DNA of 64,000 nucleotides, from NCBI GenBank assembly GCA_963707895.1, contig CAVPRS010000003.1, forward strand, positions 248,001-312,000, read 5' to 3'. A program made the position numbers and the translations under genes. Below, in pieces: positions 25,084-33,990 of this stretch. Below the pieces are notes generated by a model. The model worked only from the letters and a program-made list of their open reading frames with translations. It ran no database searches and was not told the DNA's origin. The first letter of the stretch is position 1. Each line of letters opens with the position of its first letter. This DNA comes from Fodinibacter sp963707895. Lineage in GTDB: Bacteria > Actinomycetota > Actinomycetes > Actinomycetales > Dermatophilaceae.

Positions 25084-26385
25084 GTGCGCCACTCCCGTGT
25101 CGTCACACCGATCGCCGTCGTCACGACCGCGCTGGCCCTGGTCCTCGGCGCCTCCCCCCTGCCACGTGCCGGCGCGGCGCCCACGGTGCAGGTCACCACG
25201 GTCGTCAGCGGCCTCAGCTTCCCCTGGGACCTCACCTGGGTCGGCGACCTGCTGCTCTACGACCTACGGGCCGGCCAGGTGTGGAGCAAGCGCGGCACGG
25301 CCGCACCTCGGCGGGTCGCCATCTCGGGGTTCCCGTCGATCTTCGCGGAGGGTGAGGGAGGCCTGCTCGGCATGGTGGCCGACCCGGCCGCCAGCACCAA
25401 CTCCCGCTTCTACACCTGCCAGGCCGTGCGCAACGCAGCCGGGGCCGCCCTCGACGTGCGGGTGCTGCGCTGGCGGCTGACGAGCGACACGACGGCGACG
25501 TCCGACGGCGCCCCGGTCGTCACCGGCATCCCGCTGAGCAGTGGACGGCACTCGGGGTGCCGGCTGCGGTTCGGCACCGACGGCTACCTGTACGTCGGCA
25601 CGGGGGACGCGGCGATCGGCACCAACCCCCAGAACCTGCAGTCGCTCGGCGGCAAGGTGCTGCGGGTGCGGTGGGACGGCACGGTGCCGGCCGACAACCC
25701 GTACGTCGGGCTGGGCGGCAACGCGCGGTTCGTGTGGAACCACGGCCACCGCAACGTGCAGGGCCTGGCGCTGCGGCCGGGCACGAGCGAGCTGTGGACG
25801 GTGGAGCACGGCACCGACCGCGACGACGAGGTCAACCTCGTGGTGAAGGGCGCGAACTACGGCTGGGACCCGGTGCCCGGCTACGACGAGTCGCGACCGA
25901 TGACCGACCTCACCAAGTTCCCGTCGGCGCTGCCGGCGATGTGGAGCTCGGGCTTCCCCACGGTCGCGACGAGCGGCGCGGCGTTCCTCACCGACCCGCG
26001 CTGGGGGGCCTGGCGCGGGATGCTCGCCGTGGCCGAGCTCAAGGGCGAGGGAGTCCGGCTGATGCGGATGAACCCCACGCCGTCGCCGAGCCGGGTGGTC
26101 GCGACCACTGCCATGCCGCAGGCCGAGGGGCTGGGCCGGATCCGCACGCTGGCGCAGGGTCCGGACGGTGCGCTGTGGCTCACGACGTCGAACGGGAGCG
26201 ACGACCGGATCGTCCGGATCGCGCCGACGGCGAAGGTGGCCGTCCGCAGCCACGGTCAGCTCGTGCTCACCTCCGGCGTTGCGCTGGTGCGCACCGGCAG
26301 CGAGGTGACCACGTTCGTGCGCAGCACCGGCGACGAGGTGCACCTGCGGCGCAGCACGAACGACGGTGCGACCTGGGCGGGCTAG
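25084..26385 (+). CDS. secreted PQQ-type glucose/sorbosone dehydrogenase domain, ending at an in-frame amber codon
   Basis: 433 residues. Signal peptide VVTTALALVLGASPLPRAGAAP, then a six-bladed soluble aldose dehydrogenase propeller: GLSFPWDLTW, GEGGLLGMV, GRHSGCRLRFGTDGYLYVGT, NPQNLQSLGGKVLRV, VWNHGHRNVQGLALRPGTSE, EHGTDRDDEVNLV and GANYGWDP, with the calcium/PQQ-site residues present. GGAGG lies 7 nt before the GTG. The reading frame meets TAG at 26383-26385, and the same frame continues at once for another 231 codons (next entry). As it stands the product would lack its C-terminal domain. Confidence 0.82.
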   Translation: MRHSRVVTPIAVVTTALALVLGASPLPRAGAAPTVQVTTVVSGLSFPWDLTWVGDLLLYDLRAGQVWSKRGTAAPRRVAISGFPSIFAEGEGGLLGMVADPAASTNSRFYTCQAVRNAAGAALDVRVLRWRLTSDTTATSDGAPVVTGIPLSSGRHSGCRLRFGTDGYLYVGTGDAAIGTNPQNLQSLGGKVLRVRWDGTVPADNPYVGLGGNARFVWNHGHRNVQGLALRPGTSELWTVEHGTDRDDEVNLVVKGANYGWDPVPGYDESRPMTDLTKFPSALPAMWSSGFPTVATSGAAFLTDPRWGAWRGMLAVAELKGEGVRLMRMNPTPSPSRVVATTAMPQAEGLGRIRTLAQGPDGALWLTTSNGSDDRIVRIAPTAKVAVRSHGQLVLTSGVALVRTGSEVTTFVRSTGDEVHLRRSTNDGATWAG

Positions 26386-27081
26386 GTGTCAGCGGGCGTC
26401 ACGTCGACGAACGCCCCCTCCGCGGCGTCCTCGAGCGCCGGACGGGTCGACCTCGTCACGCGCAGCGCCTCGGGCTCGGTCGTCCACTCGTGGTACCAGG
26501 GCGGCACCCGCCGGGGCTCGACCGACCTCGGCGGTCGCCTCGTCGCGCAGCATGCGGCCTCCCTGGGCAACGGCACGCTCGACGTCTTCGCGGTGCGACC
26601 GAGCGGCGAGGGCGTCCGCAAGCACTGGGACGGCACGCGGTGGAGCGGGTGGATGACGATCGGCGGCGCGTTCACGTCGGGCTTCTCGGCGTCGGCCGAC
26701 CCGGCCCGCGGAGTGATCGTCGTGAGCGGGCGCGGCGGCAACGGCGCCACCTACGAGAAGGAGTTCACGGCCACCGGTCCCGTCACCGCGTGGACCCGTC
26801 GCGGCGACGGCCTGTCGTCCTGGTCCGACCGCGCGCTCGGTGACACCTGGCCCGGCCAGGCCCGGCTCGCCGTCGGCAGCGCCTCCGACCACGTGGCGAT
26901 CGTGCAGCGGGGGTCGCTCGTCGTCCCCACCACCTCGGTGTGGACCTCGTCGGGCGACCTCGTCTCCCGCCCGGACGGCAGCTATCTCATGGTCGGGCGC
27001 GGGAACGACGGTGCCCTCTGGCTCACCGACGGCGGCCCCGGTTCGTTCCAGAGCCGCTCGCTCGGCGGCGTGGTGCGCTGA
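26386..27081 (+). pseudogene. C-terminal beta-propeller/lectin-like half of the PQQ dehydrogenase, behind the amber codon
   Basis: Open in exactly the same frame as the upstream gene and separated from it only by TAG. Repeats such as VHSWYQGGTRRGSTDLGG, VRKHWDGTRWSGWMTIGG and VPTTSVWTSSGDLVSRPDG look like a PLL/DUF346-type sugar-binding propeller, a usual C-terminal partner for secreted enzymes. A TGG (Trp) to TAG change would explain the split. The alternatives are translation restart at the GTG directly after the stop, readthrough, or a base error. Confidence 0.65.
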
Positions 27082-27105
27082 CGTCGCCGACGCCCGGATG
27101 CCGGC

Positions 27106-27240
27106 TCACGACGGCCGGGCGCGGCGGCGCGGGAACACGTACGCCATCAGCGCGGTGGCCACGACGGCCGGGCCCAGCGACCAGCCGAGCGCGGGTCGAG
27201 CGAGCCTGCTGATCCACGTTGTGGACCTGACGTCCGGCAT
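27106..27240 (-). CDS. possible 44-residue single-pass membrane peptide
   Basis: ATG 27240 to TGA 27106. Starts PDVRSTTWISRLARPALGW, then a hydrophobic stretch SLGPAVVATALMAYVF and a basic end PRRRARPS, a classic small membrane protein pattern. It fits between the convergent PQQ gene and the serC promoter. The ATG lies inside a CGGATGCCG-type word and no good Shine-Dalgarno is seen, so it could be chance. Confidence 0.4.
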   Translation of the reverse strand: MPDVRSTTWISRLARPALGWSLGPAVVATALMAYVFPRRRARPS

Positions 27241-27305
27241 CCGGGCAGCATCGGTGAGGATGGGTGCGCCGACGCCCGACCGACCACGACCCCGGAGAGC
27301 CCCTC

Positions 27306-28433
27306 GTGAGCGACGCCCAGATCACCATCCCCGCCGACCTGCTGCCCGCCGACGGACGGTTCGGGTCCGGCCCCTCGAAGGTGCGCCCGGCCCAGGTCGA
27401 GGCCCTCACCGCGATCGGCCGCACCGTGCTCGGCACCTCGCACCGCCAGGCGCCGGTCAAGAACCTCGTCAAGGCGATCCGCTCCGGGCTCGGCACCTAC
27501 TTCGACCTCCCAGAGGGCTACGAGGTCGTGCTCGGCAACGGGGGCGCCACCGCGTTCTGGGACGTCGCAGCCTTCGGGCTGGTGCGTGACCGCGCCCAGC
27601 ACCTCACCTTCGGCGAGTTCTCCAGCAAGTTCGCGACCGTCACCAAGAACGCGCCCTTCCTCGGCGAGCCGACCGTCATCTCGAGCGAGCCCGGCAGCCG
27701 ACCCGACGCACGCGCCGAGGCCGGCGTCGACGTCTACGCCTGGGCGCACAACGAGACGAGCACCGGCGTCATGGCCCCGGTCCAGCGGGTCGAGGGCGCG
27801 GATGACGACGCGCTCGTGCTCATCGACGCCACCTCCGGCGCGGGCGGGCTGCCCGTCGACGTCAGCCAGACCGACGTCTACTACTTCGCACCGCAGAAGT
27901 CCTTCGCCTCCGACGGCGGCCTGTGGCTGGCCCTGTTCTCCCCCGCCGCCCTGGCGCGGGTGGAGGAGATCACGGCCTCCGGCCGCTGGGTGCCCGACTT
28001 CTTCAGCCTCCCCACCGCGATCACCAACAGCCGCCTCGACCAGACCTACAACACCCCGGCGGTCGCCACGCTGGCGATGCTCGCGAACCAGGTCGAGTGG
28101 CTCAACGGGCAGGGCGGCCTGGACTGGGCGACCGCGCGCACCAAGGACTCCTCGGGCCGGCTCTACGACTGGGCCGAGGCCAGCGACTACGCCACCCCGT
28201 ACGTCGCCGACCCGTCGAACCGCTCGCAGGTGGTCGCCACCATCGACTTCGACGACTCGATCGACGCCTCGGCCATCGCGAAGACGTTGCGCGCCAACGG
28301 TGTCGTCGACGTCGAGCCGTACCGCAAGCTGGGCCGCAACCAGCTGCGCGTGGCGTGCTTCCCCGCCGTCGAGCCCGACGACGTCAGCAAGCTGATCGGC
28401 TGCGTCGAGCACGTCGTCGACCGCCTCGCCTGA
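27306..28433 (+). CDS. serC: phosphoserine aminotransferase
   Basis: PLP enzyme converting 3-phosphohydroxypyruvate to phosphoserine in serine synthesis. 375 residues, matching the actinobacterial (mycobacterial) type: PADGRFGSGPSKVRPAQVEA, LGTSHRQAPVKNLV, LGNGGATAFWDVA, AHNETSTGV, the PLP lysine in YFAPQKSFASDGG, and FSLPTAITNSRLDQTYNTPA with the conserved C-terminal KLGRNQLRVACFP. GTG 27306 gives the family N-terminus. No serA or serB is adjacent. A hairpin/repeat composite follows at 28488-28618. Confidence 0.95.
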   Translation: MSDAQITIPADLLPADGRFGSGPSKVRPAQVEALTAIGRTVLGTSHRQAPVKNLVKAIRSGLGTYFDLPEGYEVVLGNGGATAFWDVAAFGLVRDRAQHLTFGEFSSKFATVTKNAPFLGEPTVISSEPGSRPDARAEAGVDVYAWAHNETSTGVMAPVQRVEGADDDALVLIDATSGAGGLPVDVSQTDVYYFAPQKSFASDGGLWLALFSPAALARVEEITASGRWVPDFFSLPTAITNSRLDQTYNTPAVATLAMLANQVEWLNGQGGLDWATARTKDSSGRLYDWAEASDYATPYVADPSNRSQVVATIDFDDSIDASAIAKTLRANGVVDVEPYRKLGRNQLRVACFPAVEPDDVSKLIGCVEHVVDRLA

Positions 28434-28487
28434 CCTGCCCCCTCCCCCATCCCGCCTCGCTCCGTCGCCTGACCGTCCCGACATCCC

Positions 28488-28559
28488 GACTGATTGCGAA
28501 TCACCCACCCTTCGGCCCCTGACCGGAGCTCGGAAAAGGTGCGTGATTCGCAATAAGTC
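28488..28559. repeat. long inverted repeat after serC
   Basis: Arms GACTGATTGCGAATCAC (28488-28504) and GTGATTCGCAATAAGTC (28543-28559) pair over 17 bp with one mismatch; the 38-nt loop can pair further through CCACC/GGTG. It lies between convergent genes, so it may terminate both. The arms are AT-rich compared with the surroundings, and the right arm directly abuts a 58-bp dispersed repeat. Confidence 0.65.
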
Positions 28560-28618
28560 GAGGGTGGGCAGTGGTCGACTCGCGAGCTGCCAGGACAGCC
28601 ACGGGCCACCCCTCGCCG
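28560..28618. repeat. 58-bp dispersed repeat, copy 3
   Basis: Starts GAGGGTGGGCAGTGG and ends GCCACCCCTCGCCG, the same ends as the two tandem units at 45387-45444 and 45459-45514. The ends are complementary, so it can fold back on itself. The remaining 28619-28674 shows nothing recognisable. Confidence 0.6.
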
Positions 28619-28674
28619 CGCGCCATCCGGCACCGCGTCTCGCCGGGTGGAGCGGCCGGCCGAGCCGTGGGGGG

Positions 28675-28761
28675 TCAGCGGGTGAGGGCGTAGACCAGCG
28701 CGACCGCGACGAGCAGGCCGAGCACACCCAGCGTCATCCGGCGCCGGAAGAGGGGCGTCAC
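28675..28761 (-). CDS. 28-residue hydrophobic peptide coupled to the MFS gene
   Basis: GTG at 28761 overlaps the MFS stop by 4 nt (GTGA). The product TPLFRRRMTLGVLGLLVAV then ALVYALTR is basic at the start and otherwise one transmembrane helix. The overlap, orientation and composition argue for a real co-translated mini-protein, perhaps an accessory helix for the transporter (inference). Not recognised as a known family. Confidence 0.5.
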   Translation of the reverse strand: MTPLFRRRMTLGVLGLLVAVALVYALTR

Positions 28762-30063
28762 CGGGCCGGCTCCGGCACGGGGACGGGCACCGACGCCGGC
28801 TCGAGCACCGGGACGCTCGTGACCCGCACCCGCGGACGACGCTGCGACTCGTAGCTCACGCGCACATTCTCCGACCTCGCGAGCCAGAACGACACCCCGA
28901 CCAGGACGAGCCCCACCGCGACCGACCCGATGCCGATCGTCCAGCGCGGCCCGAACTGCTCGGAGATCCAGCCGATGAGGGGCGCTCCGGCGGGCGTGCC
29001 ACCCATGAAGATCGCCATGTACAGGGCCATCACCCGGCCGCGCATCTCCGGGGCGACCCGGGTCTGCACCATGGCGTTGGCCGTGGTCAGGGCCGTGAGG
29101 GCGGTCAGGCCGACCGGCACCAGGGCCAGCGCGAACAGCCAGTAGGTGGGCGCCATCGCGGCCAGGGCGGCGGCCACGGTGAAGCCGGCCAGCGACAGGA
29201 GGAGCACCCGCAGGCGGGGCACCTTGCGGCGCGCGGACAGCAGGGCGGCGGTCAAAGAGCCGACGGCCATGATCGAGCCGAGCAGGCCGAACTCGCCGGC
29301 GCCCTTGTCGAACACCTTGGTCGCCATCAGCGCCATGGTGATCTGGAAGTTCATGCCGAAGGTGCCGAGCACGAAGACGAGCAGCATGACGAGCTGGATG
29401 TCGCGCCGCATCCGCACGTAGTGGAACCCCTCGCGGATGCCGCCGCGCCCCTTCACCCTCGGCGCCGGGCGCAGCTCGTTGCTGCGCAGCCGCAGCAGGG
29501 CGACGATGACGAAGACGAAGGTGAAGGTGTTGAGCAGCAGGGCGGGGCCGACACCCCAGAGTGCGATGACCACTCCGGCCAGGCCCGGGCCGATGAGCCG
29601 GCCCAGGTTGAACGACGCCGAGTTGAGCGACACGGCGTTGGTGAGCTTGCTCGTCGGGCACCATCTCGGAGACGAAGGCCTGCCGCGCCGGGTTGTCGAT
29701 GGCGGTCACGACCCCCTGGAACAGCGCGATCGCGTAGACCTGCCACAGCTGGGCCAGGCCCGCCACGGCGAGCACGCCGAGCAGGAGGCTCGACACAGCG
29801 AGCAGGGTCTGGGTGACCAGCAGGATCCGGCGCTTGCGGAACCGGTCGGCGATCAGGCCGGCCCACGGCGCGAGCAGCAGGAAGGGCAGGAACTGCAGGC
29901 CGGTGACGATGCCCAGGGCCGTGGCCGAACCGTCGGTGAGCACGGTGAGCACGAGCCAGTCCTGGCCGACCCGGCCCATCCAGGTGCCGATGTTCGACAC
30001 CAGGGCGCCGGACGCCCAGAGCCGGTAGTTGCGGACCTGCAGCGAGGAGAAGGTGGGGCTCAC
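28758..30063 (-). pseudogene. MFS transporter with a single frameshift
   Basis: About 435 residues if repaired. The N-terminal part from GTG 30063 reads SSLQVRNYRLWASGALVSN, then IGTWMGRVGQDWLVLTVL and AIDNPARQAFVSEMVPDE; the C-terminal part from about 29633 reads SLNSASFNLGRLIGPGLAG and continues to PVPVPEPAR at 28758. The break is at GACGAGCAAGCTCACC near 29650, where one base too many separates VPDE from LTNAVSLNS. Everything else looks functional, so a single-base assembly error is as likely as a true mutation. MarR upstream overlaps its start by 4 nt, so this is the regulated exporter of that operon. Confidence 0.8.
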
Positions 30064-30572
30064 TCGGCGGCCACCCGTTCCAGGAGCGCCGTGGCCTGCG
30101 CCAGCACCGCCCGCTCGTCGTCGGTGAGCTTCTCGAGCCGCGCGGCGAACCACTGGTCGCGGCGACGGCGGATGTCGCGGATCGTGCGGCGCCCCTCGGG
30201 GGTCAGCGACAGGATCACCTGGCGGCCGTCGGTGGGGTCGTCGGCGCGCGCGACGAGGCCGCCCTCGACGAGGCCGGCGACGGTGCGGGTCATGCTCGGC
30301 GCGCTGACCTTCTCGAAGGCCGCGAGCTCCTTGGGGGTGCGGGGCGCCTCCTCGAGGCGGGCCAGCACCGAGAACTGGTGCGGCGCCACGGGGGCGGTGC
30401 TCTCGAAGCGCACCCGCCGCGAGATCCGCATGCAGGCCATTCGCAGGTCGCTGGTGAGGCGGTCGCGCTCGGTCCGTGTCATGGCCCGGGCGCCTGCGCC
30501 GGTGGCTGCCGTCAGCGCGCGTGCCGCGCCCGGGGTCGTCGAGGGTCGCACCGGCGTGGTGGTGGGGGCCAT
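30060..30572 (-). CDS. MarR-family transcriptional regulator
   Basis: 170 residues with the MarR winged helix: QFSVLARLEEAPRTPKELAA, recognition helix EKVSAPSMTRTVAGLVEGGL, wing DPTDGRQVILSLTPEG. ATG 30572 is preferred because GAGGAG lies 6 nt upstream; an upstream start would place codons inside the operator. It is first in an operon with an MFS exporter and a 28-residue peptide, and an inverted repeat just upstream (30598-30623) is its likely autoregulatory site. Probably a ligand-released repressor of the exporter. Confidence 0.9.
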   Translation of the reverse strand: MAPTTTPVRPSTTPGAARALTAATGAGARAMTRTERDRLTSDLRMACMRISRRVRFESTAPVAPHQFSVLARLEEAPRTPKELAAFEKVSAPSMTRTVAGLVEGGLVARADDPTDGRQVILSLTPEGRRTIRDIRRRRDQWFAARLEKLTDDERAVLAQATALLERVAAE

Positions 30573-30597
30573 GGTCGTCTCCTCGGGTCGCAGATGA

Positions 30598-30623
30598 TTA
30601 GCACAACTCATTACCTGTGCTAA
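30598..30623. promoter_or_regulatory. MarR operator (inverted repeat)
   Basis: TTAGCACA and TGTGCTAA, perfect 8-bp arms around a 10-bp spacer, AT-rich, 26 bp before the MarR start codon. Position and symmetry fit an autorepressor site over the promoter of the MarR-MFS operon. Confidence 0.75.
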
Positions 30624-30655
30624 CTATTCCACAGGTGCGCGGCACCCACACACGA

Positions 30656-30697
30656 CGGATGCCGCGCCTCCCCCGCGAGGGGGCGGCACGGCATCCG
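30656..30697 (-). terminator. hairpin terminator built from a CGGATGCCG pair
   Basis: CGGATGCCG and CGGCATCCG form the outer stem, with CCCCC-GCGA-GGGGG inside. It lies 27 bp beyond the purine permease stop at 30724, so it ends that minus-strand transcript and insulates the MarR promoter. Confidence 0.8.
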
Positions 30698-30723
30698 TGG
30701 TGGGTCCTGCCCGGACCCGGGGG

Positions 30724-32292
<1,569 letters not shown>

Positions 32293-32371
32293 GGCGAGGA
32301 CCCTAGCCGCGCCACGTTACGCGCGCATGACGGGCACACGGCGCGGTCCCCGCGGCCCGTACGCTGGGCCC

Positions 32372-32638
32372 GTGACGACCCAGGAGCCCGCCCCCGAGCA
32401 CCACGGCACCCCCCTCGGGCGCTCGGCCCCCGTGGAGCCCCTCGCGGTGCCGACCCGTCAGGTGATCGGTGCCGGCATCGGGCTCTGGGCGGTGGCACTC
32501 GTGGTCACGCTCGTCGTGCCCGCGCTGCACACCGGCGACCGGTCGTGGTGGCCGTGGACCTGCGTCGCCGGCATCGCACTGGGCGCCTTCGCCCTGTGGT
32601 TCGTCGGCCGTGGGCGCGGCAACGCGGTCGGCGCCTGA
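32372..32638 (+). CDS. DUF2530 small membrane protein
   Basis: 88 residues. PLAVPTRQVIGAGIGLWAVA leads into a first transmembrane helix, then DRSWWPWTCVAGIALGAFAL, a second helix ending in VGRGRGNAVGA; this is the DUF2530 pattern of two helices with a tryptophan-rich loop. Function unknown. GTG 32372 gives an N-terminal cytosolic stretch of about 28 residues. Faces the purine permease across a 79-bp promoter region. Confidence 0.85.
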   Translation: MTTQEPAPEHHGTPLGRSAPVEPLAVPTRQVIGAGIGLWAVALVVTLVVPALHTGDRSWWPWTCVAGIALGAFALWFVGRGRGNAVGA

Positions 32639-32664
32639 CCGGCCGGATGCCGCCCGACGCCGTG

Positions 32665-33405
32665 TCAGACCGGGTCGAGCTCGAAGTCGTCGAGGATCGG
32701 CGGCGAGATGCGCTCGGCGCCCGGCAGGTCGACGTCGACCTCGGAGTGCGCACCGCACCCGTGGTCGAGGCTGACGACCCGGGCGTCGGAGGGCGACCAC
32801 TCGTTGGCGCACACCCCGAACACCGAGCGCAGCGCACCCGCCATCGGCACGAAGAAGCCGCAGGTCGAGCAGGGCGCCGGGGCCTTGACCGCCACCGGGG
32901 CGGTGGGGCCGGACTCGCCGTCGTACCAGCGCAGCGCCGCGGCGTCACGGCCCTCGGCCGAGAGCACCCGGGGACGCCCGAGGCCGAGCTCCCACAGGGC
33001 CACCTGGTCGACGTCCTCGTCGCCGGTGGCCTCGAAGCCGGGCTCGAGCAGGGGGTCGTCCTCGACCAGCGGGGTGACGTCGCCGGGGCCGACGTCACCG
33101 GGGGCGAGCCGCTCGGCGTAGGGAACCCAGTCGGGTGAGAGCAGCGCACCCTCGCCGGGCACGAGGCTGGTCTCGCAGACGGTGACCGCCTTCGAGCGCG
33201 GCACCCGCGCCACCGACACGGCCCAGCGCCAGCCGAGGTAGGCCTTCGCGCTGCAGGTGAAGTAGTGGGTCGCGAGGCGCTCCTCGTTCATCTCCATGCC
33301 GAGGTGCTCGCCGACGGCCCCGGCCTCGGCGATCGACGCCGCCGCCTCGCGCGCCGTGTCGACCGCCCCACGCAGGGTCGGGTCGGTCTTCAGGGCCGCG
33401 GTCAC
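32665..33405 (-). CDS. DUF3027 protein
   Basis: 246 residues of an actinobacterial family without known function. Recognisable blocks are EHLGMEMNEERLATHYFTCS, AYLGWRWAVSVARVPRSKAV, LSPDWVPYAERLAPGDVGPG and, near the C-terminus, CSTCGFFVPMAGALRSVFGV with CANEWSPSDARVVSLDHGCG, whose cysteine/histidine pairs could hold zinc. Its start overlaps the cold-shock gene stop by 4 nt, so the two are one transcription unit; a link to RNA or translation is guesswork. Confidence 0.88.
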   Translation of the reverse strand: MTAALKTDPTLRGAVDTAREAAASIAEAGAVGEHLGMEMNEERLATHYFTCSAKAYLGWRWAVSVARVPRSKAVTVCETSLVPGEGALLSPDWVPYAERLAPGDVGPGDVTPLVEDDPLLEPGFEATGDEDVDQVALWELGLGRPRVLSAEGRDAAALRWYDGESGPTAPVAVKAPAPCSTCGFFVPMAGALRSVFGVCANEWSPSDARVVSLDHGCGAHSEVDVDLPGAERISPPILDDFELDPV

Positions 33406-33800
33406 AGCTCGAGGTCGCCCGCCACCGCGTGCAGCACCTGGGCGACCTTGTTGCCGTGCGCCTTGTCGGGGTAGTGCCCGCGGCGCAGCGACTCGGAGAC
33501 GGAGTCGAGCAGCTTGATGACGTCCTCGATGATGACGACCATCTCCTCCGGCGGCTTGCGGCTCGCCACCCGGCGGTTGGTGCTCACCGACGGTGCGGGC
33601 TCGAGCAGGCTCACCGACAGCGCCTGGGCGCCGCGACGGCCCTCGGCGATGCTGAACTCGATCCGCTGCCCGCCCTTGAGGCCCGCCACCCCCTCCGGCA
33701 GGGCGCTGGCGGGGACGAAGACGTCACCCTCGCCGGCGTCGCCGGACACGAAACCGAAGCCCTTCTCGGAGTCGAAGAACTTCACCTTGCCAGTCGGCAC
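33402..33800 (-). CDS. cold-shock domain protein with C-terminal extension
   Basis: 132 residues. Residues 1-66 are a cold-shock OB fold with both RNA-binding motifs: KGFGFVSG (RNP1) and DVFVPAS (RNP2), starting PTGKVKFFDSEKGFGFV. The remainder (SRKPPEEMVVIIEDVIKLLD, SVSESLRRGHYPDKAHGNKV) is a helical tail common to the longer actinobacterial cold-shock proteins. It probably binds single-stranded RNA and helps translation. GTG 33800 is supported by AGAGGTGG 5 nt upstream; longer frames have no homology. Confidence 0.92.
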   Translation of the reverse strand: MPTGKVKFFDSEKGFGFVSGDAGEGDVFVPASALPEGVAGLKGGQRIEFSIAEGRRGAQALSVSLLEPAPSVSTNRRVASRKPPEEMVVIIEDVIKLLDSVSESLRRGHYPDKAHGNKVAQVLHAVAGDLEL

Positions 33801-33894
33801 GGTCCACCTCTTTGTCGCGTGTGCGGGTTCGGCACCCGGGCGGGCACCAACGACAAGGCTAACCGCTCGCGCACCCCACGCGCTGCCGGGTTGT

Positions 33895-33933
33895 GGATGC
33901 CGGGCCCGGCGACGACCCCGCCGCCCGGCATCC
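33895..33933. repeat. inverted pair of extended GGATGCC words
   Basis: GGATGCCGGGC (33895-33905) and GCCCGGCATCC (33923-33933), perfect 11-bp arms with a 17-nt loop, lying in the divergent gap between the cold-shock gene and the MFS gene. No gene ends here, so it is not an ordinary terminator. The rest of 33801-33990 shows nothing clear. Confidence 0.7.
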
Positions 33934-33990
33934 GCGAAGTACCCACCGCTCAAGTCGCCGGTTGTCGGCCCTTCATGGCACGGTTGTCCG

